Assembly (NCBI GenBank): GCA_037367405.1
Contig: JAZKJV010008261.1
Span: 248,001-312,000 of the forward strand
DNA length: 64,000 bases
Source: Ottelia alismoides
Lineage: Eukaryota > Streptophyta > Magnoliopsida > Alismatales > Hydrocharitaceae
Direction: 5' to 3'
Shown: in pieces, positions 22,902 through 34,475 of the stretch
Numbering within the stretch: position 1 is the stretch's first letter
Layout: each line of letters starts with the position of its first letter
The notes under the pieces: model-generated
Seen by the model: only the letters and a program-made list of their open reading frames with translations
Database searches by the model: none
Told to the model about the DNA's origin: nothing
Made by a program: the position numbers and the translations under genes

Positions 22902-23650
22902 CTACTCCGCAACCACTTCCCTTAATCCATCTTCGAGCAACCAGCTTCTCTCGAACCGAAAGAAGAACCTTCCCCTCCCGCCCTCCCCGGATGACCAAAT
23001 GATCGGAGTGTGATCTGACTGTGCCCGCGGAAGGGCCCAAGCCCACGCGAGAGGGAACGCGTCAGAGGCCGGCTGAGACAGAAGGAATCTATCCAACCTG
23101 GATCTGGCCCTCACATTCTGCCAAATGTACTTGCATCCGGCAGCATCAATGATCGATAGCCCCATGTTGTGAGCAACTCGTCGGAATTCCTCTGAGCCCG
23201 GGTCCTGGCCACCCCCCCGGGGCCGCTTTCCTGGCCGCAAGGTAACGTTAAGATCTCCACTAATGATCCACACACCGCCCGTGCTCTCGGTGCCAACCTG
23301 CTCAAGTTTCGCCGCCAAAGACTCCCCTCCGCCTCCAGTCGCACGCACTCCCCGTTGTCGCGCCGCCTGAGTAGCACCGATACACATAATTACAACCTAG
23401 ATTCCTCCATTAGGTCGAAAAAGTCTTTCTTCCAGCTAGTCATCAAGCCTCCCGACGCCCCCCTAGCCGCCAACTACAACAATGCAAATCGGTCGTACCC
23501 GTCCAGACCCCTCGAGTCAGCGTCCCTTCCCACCACGAGCTTGGTTTCTTGAAGAAGAAAAATGCCAGCCCCAGCCTCGAGAACAAGATTCTTCACAACC
23601 ATCCTTTTTCTCCGGCCGACCCAACCCTTTGACATTCCAAGAAAGGATTT
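22902..23650 (-). pseudogene. LINE-A apurinic/apyrimidinic-like endonuclease
   Basis: The N-terminus lies near 23640 (MPLKILSWNVKGLGRPEK). An extra A in the following run shifts the frame. In the corrected frame FLLQETKL follows, with the conserved Glu. The 161-residue ORF at 22902-23387 carries WIISGDLNVTLRPGKR, IDAAGCKYIW, SRLDRFLLSQ and SDHTPIIW, the catalytic boxes of the exonuclease-endonuclease-phosphatase fold. The enzyme nicks target DNA to prime reverse transcription. Confidence 0.8.
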
Positions 23651-25160
23651 TCAGAGGCATAAATCATTCGCTGACCTCCTTGGTCGAACCGGACCCAAAC
23701 GTTCCGCCACCATCTTGTCCAGTATATTGAACCGGTTCGATGAGGCCTGTAACGTCCCCCCAACTGGAACCCTTGTCTGGGCAGCTTCATCTATCTCTGC
23801 CCCTATGTTGCACCCCGTCAGCCTCAACCTCCTCTCTCTCCTGTTGCTTGCTCGTCTAGAATAACGAGCCCCGAACCTATTCGCGTCCACCTCCACCTCC
23901 ATTCTCTCCGCAGAGGTCCTTTGAGGCGCTGTCGGCTGCAAGTCTTCCTTGAACACTTCGATCGACAACTGGCCAACTTCTGCTGCCTTTGAGCAGTCAC
24001 CTTGGATCGCCGCCTGTGCGGCCTGCTGAATTTGGATCCCACCCGGGCTGACCTCCAAGGATGAGGCCGCTGAGCCCAGCTCCTTCTCCCTCGCTTTCTA
24101 CAGGCCTTCGCCTAAAGATTTTGCCGCTTTGGTCAAAATTCCCGAGAAACCCTGCAACCCCTCTCCTCTTTGGGCAACAACGGGACCTGCCAGAGTCGTT
24201 CTCCCACCTTCTTCCTGTGAGTTACCATCGTGATTTTCTTTCGAGTTGAGCTCCTACCTACCTCGTTCGGTTCGATCAACCCGGGATCGCCTCCGCGACC
24301 CCGCATCCCCCTCCAAGGTGCCTTGGCCCCGAGACCGATCCAGATAATTGGAATGGACAAATCGGGTCAAGATTCGCATCGCAGCATAAGCCATGTCGAC
24401 TCCCTTGTCGGATAGACTCGGTGTCTCCATTAACCGAATCGGGTCCGAGATCGGATGCTCCGACGGACCCTGAGATCCGTTTAAAGAAGTACTGGTAATG
24501 AAGACGACCCCACCCTTTGACCTTCCCGTTAAAACACAACGACCCATGCCCTGGAAAGTCCAGAAGCGGATCCTCCGCGAATAACGAGGCATCTCACTCG
24601 CCTCCTGCGCCTCTTCGACTTCCGCCGCTTCCGCTCCTAGGCCCACGTACGCGGTTCGGGGAGCCGCCCCCGCTCCCCAAGACTCTTCAACTTCCAACGG
24701 AAGAGCCGCCCCGGCTCCGGTCCCGGTCCCCTGAGTGATCATCCCTTCACGTGCTGCCGAACGCCCACTTGGGTGGGGGACCCTCCCGCATTCTCAGCTT
24801 GGACCCCTCTCCTGACTCCGTCACGCACAACGCGATCCAAAGCAACCAAATGAATGAGCATTTGCTCCCCTCTAACACGCAGCTTCCTCCAGCCCAACAT
24901 TTCGTCAGGGAGATCGCTCTCTAAGACGATAGGGTCCAACGGTTCTCTCGGGAGGCTTCCCGAGGTTTCAACTGCTGTCACCTCCACCACGCCGTCGAGC
25001 ATTGCCCGGATATCCCCTAAGCTTGGCATACCAACAGGGACTCCTGATAGACGAATGCGGCCCAGCGTCTTTGGTTGCCTCACACCATCCGTTATCCTCT
25101 GTCTTCACCATCTCAGTAGCGACCACCCCTCTCACGACTAACGGATCAACTCCTTGGACT
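23651..25160 (-). pseudogene. probable LINE-A ORF1 region
   Basis: Upstream of the endonuclease, where plant LINEs carry ORF1 (nucleic-acid-binding protein). Open minus-strand frames are 24739-25083 (RIRLSGVPVGMPSLGDIRAM), 24254-24742 and 23651-24058, all Arg/Ser/Pro-rich with shifted frames. I see no zinc knuckle, unlike LINE-C. The call rests mainly on position. Confidence 0.45.
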
Positions 25161-25578
25161 GAATGAAAAGTATTTTTCTTAATTTTTATTCTAATTTATA
25201 TATATAATTAAGTTTTTTTGCATCATCTAATCTTTCTAAATCTAAGTAACCATAATAGGTGTTAATTGGCATGTAAAATATAAAATACGATGTAATATTG
25301 ATAATGTAAAATAAAAACTTAAAGTATATTATAATTAAATATATCTAAAATGTAACTTTTTAACCTATATTTTTATATATGCGGGCCGGGTCCGGTCGGG
25401 TTTTGTAGCACATGTCCACGACCTACCCAGTTGACGAGCGATCCAAAGAGCGGTCCGGAAATCTCTTGGCCCAAGCCCGTCCCATGAACGGGCTGGGCGG
25501 GCGGGCCTCGGGTCCAATTGCTAGGTTTACCCGCACCCCTGCATGGGGAGTGCACCTGCTCTCCCTTGACCCCCGCCT
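25161..25578. other. AT-rich stretch and hAT-like remnant
   Basis: 25161-25378 is very AT-rich and shows nothing recognisable. 25380-25541 has the GGCCCG-rich composition of plant hAT elements and ends ttacccgcacccctg, the complement of a CAGGGGTGCGGGTAA-type hAT end. The opposite end was not found. Confidence 0.35.
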
Positions 25579-26312
25579 GATAGGGTATGGTGCGACAGGG
25601 GGGTGCATACGACAATTCTTCAATTAGTGAACTTCGTCCTCTTTGACAATAGAGATGAAAAGAAGTCTAATGTTGATCAAGTTAGAATCATAGCTACTTT
25701 GATTCCAAAATTCCAATTCCAGTGTTTATTAATCACCTCCAATCTACATTAACAATGATATATTCGATATGACCGATATGTGCGATATAAGGGTCATAGA
25801 TGATCGATATATGCGGTAAGTGTATATTTTTAAGTTATTTAATTTCATAAGTACTTAGATGAACTCCATTTCCAATATCCACATGTCAACAATCAACATT
25901 AACAACGATATGTTTGATATGACTGATATCTGCGATTTTAGGGTCATAGATGATCGATATGTTTGATCTAAGTGTATATTTGTAAGTTATTTAATGTTAT
26001 AAGAACTTGGATGAACTCCATTCCAATATCTATAAGTCAACAATCAACATTAGCAACGATATGTTCGATATGACCGATGTGTGCGATATATGGAATATAA
26101 ATGACCGATATATGTGATATAAGTGTGTATTTGTAGGTTATTTGTTGTTTTAATATCTTGGATAATCTTAATTTTTGAAAAACATCACAAAATTGCTTTT
26201 TTGAGCCAATTCTGGCAATCCCACTAATATCATCAATATATCCCGATATATCCCTGACATATCCTTTTTCGGACGGATCGATGTGATATTGATATCGATA
26301 TTTCCTACCTTG
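25579..26312. mobile_element. TIR element M1, left end missing
   Basis: Shares with M2 a leader (tagggtatggtgcgacag), three tandem units of about 140-150 bp (25739, 25886, 26037) rich in cgatatg, and a degenerate right end (gatatcgatatttcctaccttg region, 26291-26312). No coding capacity. It cuts the N1 LTR at 26313. Confidence 0.55.
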
Positions 26313-26496
26313 TATAAGAAGCCCCACACCACCTGTAACAATTGAGAGAAAGCAATACAGAATACCTGTCCCTTAGTAGCCTTCTCCCGTGGTTTCATCC
26401 CGCTCCTCATGGAGTAGAGTTCCACGTAAATCCTAGTGTTCTATCATGTTCTATATTTTTTATTTCTGATACGCTTCCGCATTATCGTTTTCTACA
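26313..26496 (+). repeat. 5' LTR remnant of nonautonomous element N1
   Basis: Matches the second half of the N2 LTRs (tataagaagccccacacc, then ttctcccgtggtttcatccc and ttccacgtaaa). It ends in ttttctaca immediately before a primer site. The first half is missing at the M1 junction. Confidence 0.7.
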
Positions 26497-26875
26497 CGGT
26501 ATCAGAGTGGGTTTGATTCATGAGGATTTATTTTATGTTCGTTATTCATTCGAGATCCGATCGACTGGGCAAATTCAATTCTTGGTTGTTCTTGAAGATT
26601 TATGTTTGAAGATTATTATTATTCATGTTCGTGATCCATTCAAGAATAAGTTCTACGATTTCTTTTGAAATCCTAATTCTGCGCTGACGCCATTATGTTA
26701 ATTATGATTATTGGTTGATTCAAGTTCTGGATATTTAATAGATGGTTCTGCGCAAATTCTGAAGATTACATGTTCCGATTAAAATTCGAGAATACTAGGG
26801 TCTCATCGAAACCCTAATTCCAAGCTATCTTTTATGTTCGTGCATAATCATCTATATGCCACCATATTATAATAA
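26497..26875 (+). other. N1 primer site and first part of leader
   Basis: Starts cggtatcagagtggg, a near match to the tRNA-iMet site TGGTATCAGAGC. The leader then parallels N2 (tactagggtctcatcgaaac here, tactctagggttttcaaaac at 37020). No ORF. LINE-C begins at about 26876. Confidence 0.6.
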
Positions 26876-26899
26876 GTTGAGCTTGATAGAGCCGGAGAT

Positions 26900-28603
26900 A
26901 TGGTGAGACGAGAGAGAGGCGTTAGAGGGCCGGGAGGTGCGGGGCGTTGGCGTAAAACTATCCGGAGGGAGGCGTTGCGTTGGGAGACCCGTAGAAGTGC
27001 CCGGTCGGAGGCTCCGCGGGGTGAGAGGAGTCAACGACTTGGCGGAGGTGCGCCACTTGGCGGGGATTCGATCGGCGGGTTTCCCTGGACGGTGGTTTCC
27101 CACCGTAAGCCCGAGCGGAGATGCTTCAGATGCGGTGGGCGTGGCCACCTTGCGTCGGCCTGCGAGCTCCCTCCCACCTACTTCTCGTGCGGGCGAGAAG
27201 GGCACCGTCGCGCTTCTTGTGCGATGCTTCATGCGAGTTCTATTCCTATTCAGGGAAGGAGGCCTCTTGTCTCTCATTCGGGGGACATTCCAGCCCCCAA
27301 CACGAGGTAGGTCGGGCGGGCTCAGATTCAGCCTTTACGGACTCGGCTTCTGAGGAGGAGGGCCTGTCGGGCGTCCTGATGGGCTCCTGGTTGGAGAAGC
27401 TGGGATGTGCGCGATCCAAGCGATCCCTGGTGGATGAGATCCCGAGTCGGCTTGAGGGTGGTTTCGCGGGCGACGTTGCCCCTTTGGGGCCGGCTTGGTG
27501 TTGCGTTCGAGGTCTGTGCAGGCGGCAAAAAGAGGTCCTTCTGTGTTCTAATGTTGGCGGCAAGATTGCTGGGCGACGACTCAGATTTGTAGATGGTGTG
27601 GTCGACCGCCCTACCATTAGGGTGGCTCAGGTTCGCGGGGCTCCTTTCCTCTTCCGTAATACCAGATCTCTGGGGCCACCGTTGATGCATGTCGGTTCGG
27701 TTTTGCGAGTGCTGGAGGATGGCTCTTCGCCGGGCTCTGACCCGGAAGTCGCTTTGGTTCTGATGGAATATCCCTTCGACGCTCAACTGGAATCCGTGGG
27801 TACTCTGGCACTTGGCCAGTTTTGTTTCCGCCTCCGCTTCCAACTTCTCTCGCCCCCGCCTCCGCCAGGCTGGGCAGAGATCGGTTGCGGCGGCTCGTCT
27901 GCCCCATTGGAAGTCGAGGGGGCGACGTCACATATGGCAGACTTCGGGACTGCTTTTGGGGAGGAATCGAAGCGGCATGAATCTCCAGAGGCACCCGTTG
28001 TGTCGCTCCACTCTTCTTCCGTGTTTGTTGGGGCTCCTGCGAACCTCACGGGAACCGACGTGGCGAAGCGGGTCCCTCTACCTTTTGCGTCACGGGTTTC
28101 GGGTTTCCGGATCCTTGGAGCGGATCTGTTGGTCCTCTCACAGGGGAACTCCGGTTCCGTTGTCTCTCAACTCTCGCTGGCAGGTCTTTTCGACTCGGGC
28201 GACGAGTTGCTTCGCTCGTTTTTTGGGCTGGGCCTGACTGCACCCCCCCGTGGCACTTTGTGGTTTGGAGCGGGGACTTTCTCGGACCCCGGTGGGAAGT
28301 TGATGTTGGTTTGCCTGGATGACTCCGATGGGGGGGGGTCCACTCGTCGGTTATGTTGCTGGCTCCCCTGTTTTGGCTTCGTCTGATGAATGCCTTGGGG
28401 GTGAATTCCGTCTTGGCCCCAGTAGGGCTTATTGAGGGGGGTTTTGCGGGCCGAGCGAATGGCTCTTTGGCGGCTGGCGTGGGGGCAGACAGAAGGTCGG
28501 GGAAGAGATACAGAAGAAGGCAGCATGCCAAGGCGTTGCAGGAGAAACCTTTGCCTGTCTTAGAGTGGAAAGCAAGGGTTGCGGAGCTGGCGGGGGTTGT
28601 GAG
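26900..28603 (+). pseudogene. LINE-C ORF1 (zinc-knuckle protein)
   Basis: The first frame (26900-27310) has a basic region and the knuckle CFRCGGRGHLASAC (CX2CX4HX4C). A second knuckle is damaged: the first Cys is Tyr (YFSCGREGHRRASC). The frame shifts near 27300 into the 421-residue frame (27121-28386), which gives a Ser/Gly-rich C-terminal region, then a last frame ends LEWKARVAELAGVVS at the M2 border. ORF1 proteins bind LINE RNA. The 28353-28603 part is frame-shifted again. Confidence 0.65.
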
Positions 28604-29693
28604 CATGGAAGGCCGTATCGACGATATATCGACGATATATCGCCGATATATAGATTTCGATAGGGTAGGGGTTTCAATATTACCTAGTATCTCCTTTTAC
28701 AGGGATATCAGCGATCGCCGATATATCGCCATATCGGTAAAAAATGATTGGTTTCAGTAGAACAAATCCCGGATATCGATTGATATCGTCGATATTTCGC
28801 CGATATCTCTATATATGAATGCTATTATTCATGGAAGATTGATTCAACACCTAGTGTTAAAACACATTTATCTAGCTACACCTAGTATTAAAACACACAG
28901 TGGTTTATATATATTTTGTTTCGGGTCGGGGGTGCTGCCCCCGCACCCCCGCAAGGGGGGGCCAACCTGGGCCCCCCCTAGCCCCCCAGGCTCGCTGACC
29001 GGGCAACGATACCTTCGTACTGGTAGGGTATGGTACAACAGGAGGGTGCATACAATGAATCTTCAACTTGGTGTATGTTTACAAGTTATTCATGTGGTAA
29101 GACTTGAATGAAATCGATTTCCAATATCTATAAGTCAAAATGATCGATATATGCGATATGGGTTTCATAGATTGATCGATTTATGTGGTCTAAGAGTATA
29201 TTTGTAAGCTATTTAGTGATCTAAGAACTTGGATGAACTCCATTTTCAATATATATATATAGGTTAACAACTAACAATACCAGCGCTGTTTCGATATGAT
29301 CAATATGTGCAATATAAGGATCATAGTCTTCACAAATGATCTATATGTGTCATCTAAGTGTATATTTGTAAGTTATTTAATGTTATAAGAACTTGAATGG
29401 AATCCATTTCCAATGTCTAAAGGTCAGGAATAAACATCAACAGGGATATGTTTGATATGATGATCGATATGTGTGATATATGGTCTATAAATGACCGATA
29501 TGTGTGATATAAGTGTGTATTTGTGTGTTATTTGTTGTTCTAATATCTTGGATGATCTTAATTTCTGAAAAAATGCCAAAAAAATGACATTTTTGAGCTA
29601 TTTTCGACATTTCCACCAATATCGTCGATATATCCCGATATATCCATTTCCGGACGGACCGAAACGATATCGATATCGATACGGCCTTCCATG
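28604..29693. mobile_element. TIR element M2 (1,090 bp, noncoding)
   Basis: Ends are a perfect 18-bp terminal inverted repeat, CATGGAAGGCCGTATCGA at 28604-28621 and its complement at 29676-29693. The flanks repeat gttgtgag (28596-28603 and 29694-29701), an 8-bp duplication that becomes 9 bp if the bordering g is counted. Subterminal cgatatatcg palindromes, a G/C-homopolymer-rich patch (28925-28990) and about four 140-bp tandem units (29069-29560) fill it. No ORF. The duplication size fits hAT (8) or Mutator-like (9). Without a transposase the superfamily is open. Confidence 0.8.
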
Positions 29694-29708
29694 GTTGTGA
29701 GGACCAGG

Positions 29709-30473
29709 GGATCTTCGATGAAGAATCTCTCATGGAATGTACGGGGTCTGGGTGACCCAGAAAAAAAGCGTATCATGGGCTCGAGATTCACCGAGTGGGG
29801 TTATGTTGTGGTCCTCCTCCAAGAAACTAACCTGGACACTTCTCCGATGTGTTTTGGCGTTCTTTTGCTGCGGGGGCTCTATTCGATTTCAGCTCGATTG
29901 GAGCTGATGGTTCTGAGGGGGGCATGCTGGTGGCTTGGAAGGCCTCGGCACTGGTACTTAGGGATGAGATGAAGATGACTCATGTTCTCACGGTGCTCCT
30001 AGAGTGCCTCGGGTCGGGCTCCCTCCTTGCTCTCTCGTGTGTTTATGGGCCTTGCCAGCCGGCGGCGCGACCTCAACTGTGGGCGGATTTGCGGGAATCT
30101 AGAGCGGCACTCCCCGACTGCCCTTGGCTCAGTGGTTCAATGTTACTTTGCTCTCCTTGGGTAGGCCGAGGCTTCAGGTAGGGCAAGATCCGGGCTCTAT
30201 GGACTTTGCGGAGGTGGTTGACTCTCTTGAGTTGGAGGTAATGGATGCGGCGGGCACCAAATTCACCTGGAGAAGCTCTGGCTCGCGATCCCGCCTCGAC
30301 AGTTTTTTGGCTTCGTCGGAGCTCTTAGAACGTTTCCCTCTTTCCTTTCCTGTTGCGAAGCCCAGGACGCGTTCGGACCACACTCCGATCCTTTGGGATC
30401 GGGTGAGGTCGTGCCCCCAGGGGTTCTTCAGATACGAGAGAGCTTGGCTGTTGGAGGGCTCTTTCAAGGACAT
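29709..30473 (+). pseudogene. LINE-C endonuclease
   Basis: Begins MKNLSWNVRGLGDPEKKRIM with VVLLQETNLD, the N-terminal boxes. The frame changes near 29850 (GGMLVAWKASALVL, LSCVYGPCQPAARPQ) and again near 30130. The last part has FTWRSSGSRSRLDSFLASSE and RSDHTPILWD. The loop normally reading GDFN is damaged at the second frameshift (SGSMLLCSPW / WFNVTLL). Same enzyme as in LINE-A, inactive. Confidence 0.8.
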
Positions 30474-32321
30474 GGCGGCTTCCCACTGGTCCTCGGTTCC
30501 TACTGCTGGTTCTACCGTCTCCAGATTTGTTCAGAAGCTGACCTCTTTGCGGAAACAGCTATGCGTCTTTAAGAGGGAGTCGAGGGAGGCTCGTCGCACG
30601 GTCAGGGCTGCGACTGAAGAGGTGGTCTACGGTCTTGACGCGGTGAAGGACGACCGGGCCCTGTCTGAGGCGGAGCTTCTTATGTGGGCGAAAGCTCAAA
30701 GCAAGATAGCTGAGGAGGATAAGAAAAGAGTGATTGAGTGGAGGCAGAGATCCAGGCATGTCTGGCTCAAGGAAGGGGACGCGAACACTGCCTTCTTTCC
30801 CAGAGTGGCCAGCGGAAGACGCCGTGGTAATGCCATCAAGTCAATGATTGTTGGCGGGGTTAGAGTGGATGGCGACAGTGAACTTGGAAGGACCATTGCG
30901 AACCACTTCATCGACTTCTCCTCCAGAGTTCTCGGCAGGCACTGGAGATGGACTGGATTAGGTGCAAGGCAACTGTCGGCCGCGCACGCCACTAGCTTGA
31001 TTCATGCGGTGACCATGGAGGAGCTGCAGGTTGCTGTTTGGAGTCTTAACGGGGATGGCGCGCCTGGGCCAGATGGGTTCCCGGTCTCTTTCTACAGGGA
31101 CTTCTGCGATCTGTTGGGCTCAGAGGTGCTTGATGTCGTCTTGGAGTGCTGTCGTTGCAATGCAGGTTTTGGTCGTATTAATAAGGCTCTGATTGTACTT
31201 CTTCCAAAGGAGGAGGGAGCGGACATAATCGAGAATTTTAGGCCAATTGCGTTGTCCAACGTCTTGTACTTGATTGTGGCAAAGGTTTTCGCTATCAGAT
31301 TGAGCATGGTGCTTGAACACATTATCTCCCCTTTCTACACTGCCTTCGTCCCCGGGAGATAGATCGCAGACTGCTTGGTCATGGCATCTGAAATTATTGT
31401 GGACTGAAAGAGACAGGAGAATAAAGCTCTGCTCTGGAAGATCGATTTTACAAAGGCTTACGATACACTAGACTAGCATTTTCTATGGACGGCGTTGCAT
31501 AGAAGGGGATTCCCAGAGCTCTGGATTTCTTGGGTGAAACGGTGCGTGACTACGACGTCGATGTCGGTCCTAGTCAATGGACGCCCAGAGGGAGGCTTCT
31601 TTCAGCCGCAGAGGGGCGTTAGGCAGGGATGCCCCGTTGCCCTGTTTCTCTTCACCATTGCGTCATATGTGCTCGCGTGTATAGTTACTAGGGTCCAAGA
31701 TAGTGGGATCACTTGTGGGAATTCACGGAATGGCTTACGGATCCCTCTGCTCCAATATGCAGATGACACCATCTTATTCATTGAAGGGGGCAGTGACGAG
31801 GCCAGTGGCATGGCGACAGTGCTCGAGCTCTTTGGCGAGATGTCTGGGTTGGCCCTGAACACCAGCAAGTCTAGTATGGTTCCATTTGATCTGACTGACG
31901 AGGAGGCGACTCTTTGCGGAGGCGTGCTGGGAACGGCTTGTGCTCTTTCCCCATCCGCTACCTGGGGATTCCCCTGACCACTGGCAGGTCAAAGCTGGCT
32001 GACTGGCTTCCTCTCGTGGAGAAGCTTGAGGGGAGACTCGCTAGGTGAAAGTCCTCCATCCTGTCTAAGGGAGGACGTTTGGTTCTCCTGAAGGCGGTTA
32101 TTTCAGCCATGCTGATATACTTTGTTTCTATGAGACTCATGCCGGTAAGGATCAAAAATAGATTGGAGGGGCTGATGCGTCATTTCCTTTGGTCCAAGAG
32201 CGGACAGGAGGCTCGCGGTATTCACCTAGTCGATTGGGAGACCATCACCCTTCCGAAGAGTGAGGGGGGTCTCGGGGTGAGGCGTCTTGATGTGTTGAAT
32301 GAAGCTCTATGGCTGAAGTAG
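30474..32321 (+). pseudogene. LINE-C reverse transcriptase
   Basis: The frame 30124-31362 contains the linker box VIEWRQRSRHVWLKEGDANT, then VWSLNGDGAPGPDGFP, ALIVLLPKEEG, FRPIALSNVLY and FVPGR, where a TAG interrupts. Two more stops follow before 31495-31977, with GVRQGCPVALFLF and LQYADDTILF (catalytic YADD intact). A frameshift near 31950 leads to LSKGGRLVLLKAVISAMLIY and KSEGGLGVRRLDVLNEALWL. Domain order is normal. Confidence 0.85.
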
Positions 32322-33251
32322 GTGGGCTGAATCTGGGGATGCACGGAGGATCTTTGCACTGCGCTTATTCGTCAGATTTACAGTATATCTGCGTTGGGGC
32401 CGGAGAGTACCGGCCGGGGGCTGCGGCCTTCGCCTTTTTGGAAGGGGTTATTGTCGGTCATCCCCCGACTTCGGACTTTATTCAGACCGGTTCTGGGGAA
32501 CAGGGATGCCTTTGCTTTCTGGAAGGACGACTGGACTGATGGAGGTGTTCTGTGTGACCGTTTCCCCCCGCTTGTTTGCCTTGGCCGCAGATTAGGCGGT
32601 GCGCGTGGCGTCCTGCTGGTCTGATGAGAACTGTATGCCTCTCTTTCGATCCAACCTCTCAGATCCTCGTTTGAAGAACTTCTCCTCCTCCTTGACTCGC
32701 TGCGCATTTTTGGCCGTCCCTCGGAGGAGTGGGACCACTGGGTGTGGCGGGGGAATGGTTTCTCTGTCAGTAAAGCTTATAGAGTGATTTGTCGGCCTCC
32801 TCCTTCGCATTCGTCAGAGATTGCGAGGGACTGTGGTTTCTTCTGGGGCCTTGGCCTCCCAGAGAGAATCAGCTTCTTTTTATGGCTGTTTAGGAGAATG
32901 AGGTTGATGACGCATGACCGCTGTGCTTGTTTGCTTGGGGCAGTGTCTGACAGGTGTCTTCTGTGTGGGAGCATCATTGAGACTGTGGAGCATCTCTTCT
33001 TCTCGTGCCAGGTGTCGACATCTATCTGGGCCGGCTCGGATCTTGACTGGGTTAATACATGGAGCCTCTCTTCTTTCTGCGAGTCGCTGGTGTCGGCCAG
33101 ACATCGTCCTAGACGTATCTTGCTTCGCCTGGTGGCCATCGTATGGGCCATCTGGTTGTCCAGGAACGCACTGTTGTTCTCTAGTCAAAGGTTTTATAAG
33201 GAAAATATATGTATTCATGTGTCGGGTTTGTTAGACTCGTGGCTTTCTTAG
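32322..33251 (+). pseudogene. LINE-C RT zinc-binding C-terminus
   Basis: After a degenerate stretch, the 169-residue frame 32742-33251 gives NGFSVSKAYRVI, FFWGLGLPERISFFLWLF, CLLCGSIIETVEHLFFSC and IVWAIWLSRNALLFSSQRFY, the standard plant LINE C-terminus. The 3' UTR with the hairpin and tail follows at 33252-33349. Confidence 0.85.
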
Positions 33252-33349
33252 CCGCCCTCTTGTACTTTTACTTTTAATTTTTTAATGCATTCTTGGGGCG
33301 GACACCTTTGAGTGTTTCCCCCTTGCCTTGATTTTAAAAAATCAAGGTC

Positions 33350-33763
33350 CCATCGAGTTCCTAGAACCCCAACATCTCAGGCAGTCGGCAATCCTAATTT
33401 CCAGGTCGGCATTCGCAGGCCCTCTTCTTCGTGGCTTTGGATTCATCAAGCAAGTGGTGCAAGAAGATCTTCAGGTCTTATGCGATCCGAATATGCTCCA
33501 AGAAGTCTTCAGGCCTTATACGATCTGAATATGCTCCTAGATCTGCGCTCAGAGCTTATCTTACAGACACACGAAGATGGGTTCACCCTTGGAACCCAAC
33601 TATCGTAGATCAAGGAAACATATCAACCCCGACTGCAGCCCCCGCCATTTGCAACAAGCAACACTAGTAGAAACTCCGCCCTTCTACCACACCCTAGGAA
33701 AAAAAGGGGAGAAGCATAGGAGACAAATCGTCATCGACTGCCAGAGAGTTCCTAGTTCCGGGC
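33350..33763 (+). other. N1 leader, second part
   Basis: Between the LINE-C tail and the copia-II 5' LTR. No stable ORF. Internal near-duplication of a 45-bp unit (cttcaggtcttatgcgatcc / cttcaggccttatacgatct, near 33470 and 33508). Assigned to N1 by position and its continuation in the inverted piece at 43731-44093; direct similarity to N2 here is weak. Confidence 0.4.
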
Positions 33764-33906
33764 TATTGAGATCATTGTATATCTTTGGTGTTATTTTCTA
33801 TTTCTTTTTCTTCAAGTACTTCTCATGCAATTTACCCAAGGGCTTTTCTCTTATATAAGAGAGCCCTGGGTCTTATGAATATCAAGCAATTTTGTTTCCA
33901 CCAACA
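33764..33906 (+). repeat. copia-II 5' LTR (143 bp)
   Basis: Starts tattgagatc (the canonical TG is mutated to TA) and ends ccaccaaca. It contains ttatataag, a likely TATA box. It aligns closely to 44094-44234 in reverse. The primer site tggtatcggagc follows directly. Confidence 0.8.
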
Positions 33907-33918
33907 TGGTATCGGAGC
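33907..33918 (+). promoter_or_regulatory. copia-II primer binding site (tRNA-iMet)
   Basis: tggtatcggagc, one base different from the usual TGGTATCAGAGC complementary to initiator tRNA-Met. Confidence 0.75.
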
Positions 33919-34475
33919 AACGGTCCTAGACCGGGGTTCCCGTATCCCACTAACCCTAACCCTACTCGTCCCCTCCTTTCCCCCTATCCCCCGGCGCCAC
34001 CGACAACCCCATCCCCTACCCTCCAGCTCCACCTGACCTCCGGCGGCCCCACGCAACCGCCCCTCACGTGCGGCACCCCCTGCTCCGCGTAAGCCCCACG
34101 CACGACGGCCTGCACGCAACATCCCCACGCGCGACGGCTTCTTCTCGCCGCCCAATGGCTGCTTAGGTGCAGCTTGCCTCCAAGCAGCGTCGCCGGTGGT
34201 GGCTACGCACCTTTAAACGCAGTTTTGCCATCGACTCACTCCCATCTTTGCAGATTGGCTGCAGTTTGACCGTTTTAAAAGGTCGACATTGTCTGACTTT
34301 GTTCGGTTTTCGTGATTTTCACCATCTAAATCATGAATTCGGACTCTAGGGTACACCAACAAGTGACTAGGATGGTTGTATGAGTCTACAAATGCAATCA
34401 ATCCTCCATATGATTGTGTAGACTCAATCAGAGCGGTCTACCCCTCAGTTTTGTTCTGGATTTCAACATTCGTCA
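33919..34475 (+). other. copia-II leader
   Basis: Noncoding. The first half is C-rich, the second AT-rich. Nothing else recognised. Confidence 0.5.

Larger units (their letters stand above)
18453..25160 (-). mobile_element. long minus-strand L1-type LINE (LINE-A), interrupted by LINE-B
   Basis: The A-tail is on the left (tttttt at 18451-18456). Reading rightwards on the minus strand in reverse: RT zinc-binding domain, RT, endonuclease, and a probable ORF1 up to about 25160. LINE-B sits inside at 20802-22425. About 5 kb of LINE-A sequence remains, so it is nearly full length. The 5' limit is uncertain and no clear target duplication was found. Confidence 0.75.
26876..33349 (+). mobile_element. 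L1-type LINE with ORF1 and ORF2 (LINE-C), split by M2
   Basis: Contains ORF1 with zinc knuckles, endonuclease, RT, RT zinc-binding domain and a short 3' UTR ending gggcggacacctttgagtg, tttcccccttg and an A-rich tail. M2 (28604-29693) lies exactly between the two ORFs. Without M2 the LINE is about 5.4 kb, so close to full length. It lies within the N1 leader. Target duplication was not identified. Confidence 0.8.

Noticed and set aside
23482..24742. Plus-strand ORFs opposite LINE-A
   Set aside because: Shadows of the minus-strand ORF1 and endonuclease region.
29069..29560. Tandem units in M2 as a CRISPR or satellite array
   Set aside because: Units are imperfect, about 140 bp, inside a TIR element; no spacer pattern.
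33667..33680. cactagtagaaa, like a CACTA transposon end
   Set aside because: No matching inverted end or 3-bp duplication within reach.
33951..33967. ctaaccctaaccctac, telomere-like
   Set aside because: Only two repeats inside a C-rich copia leader; no array.
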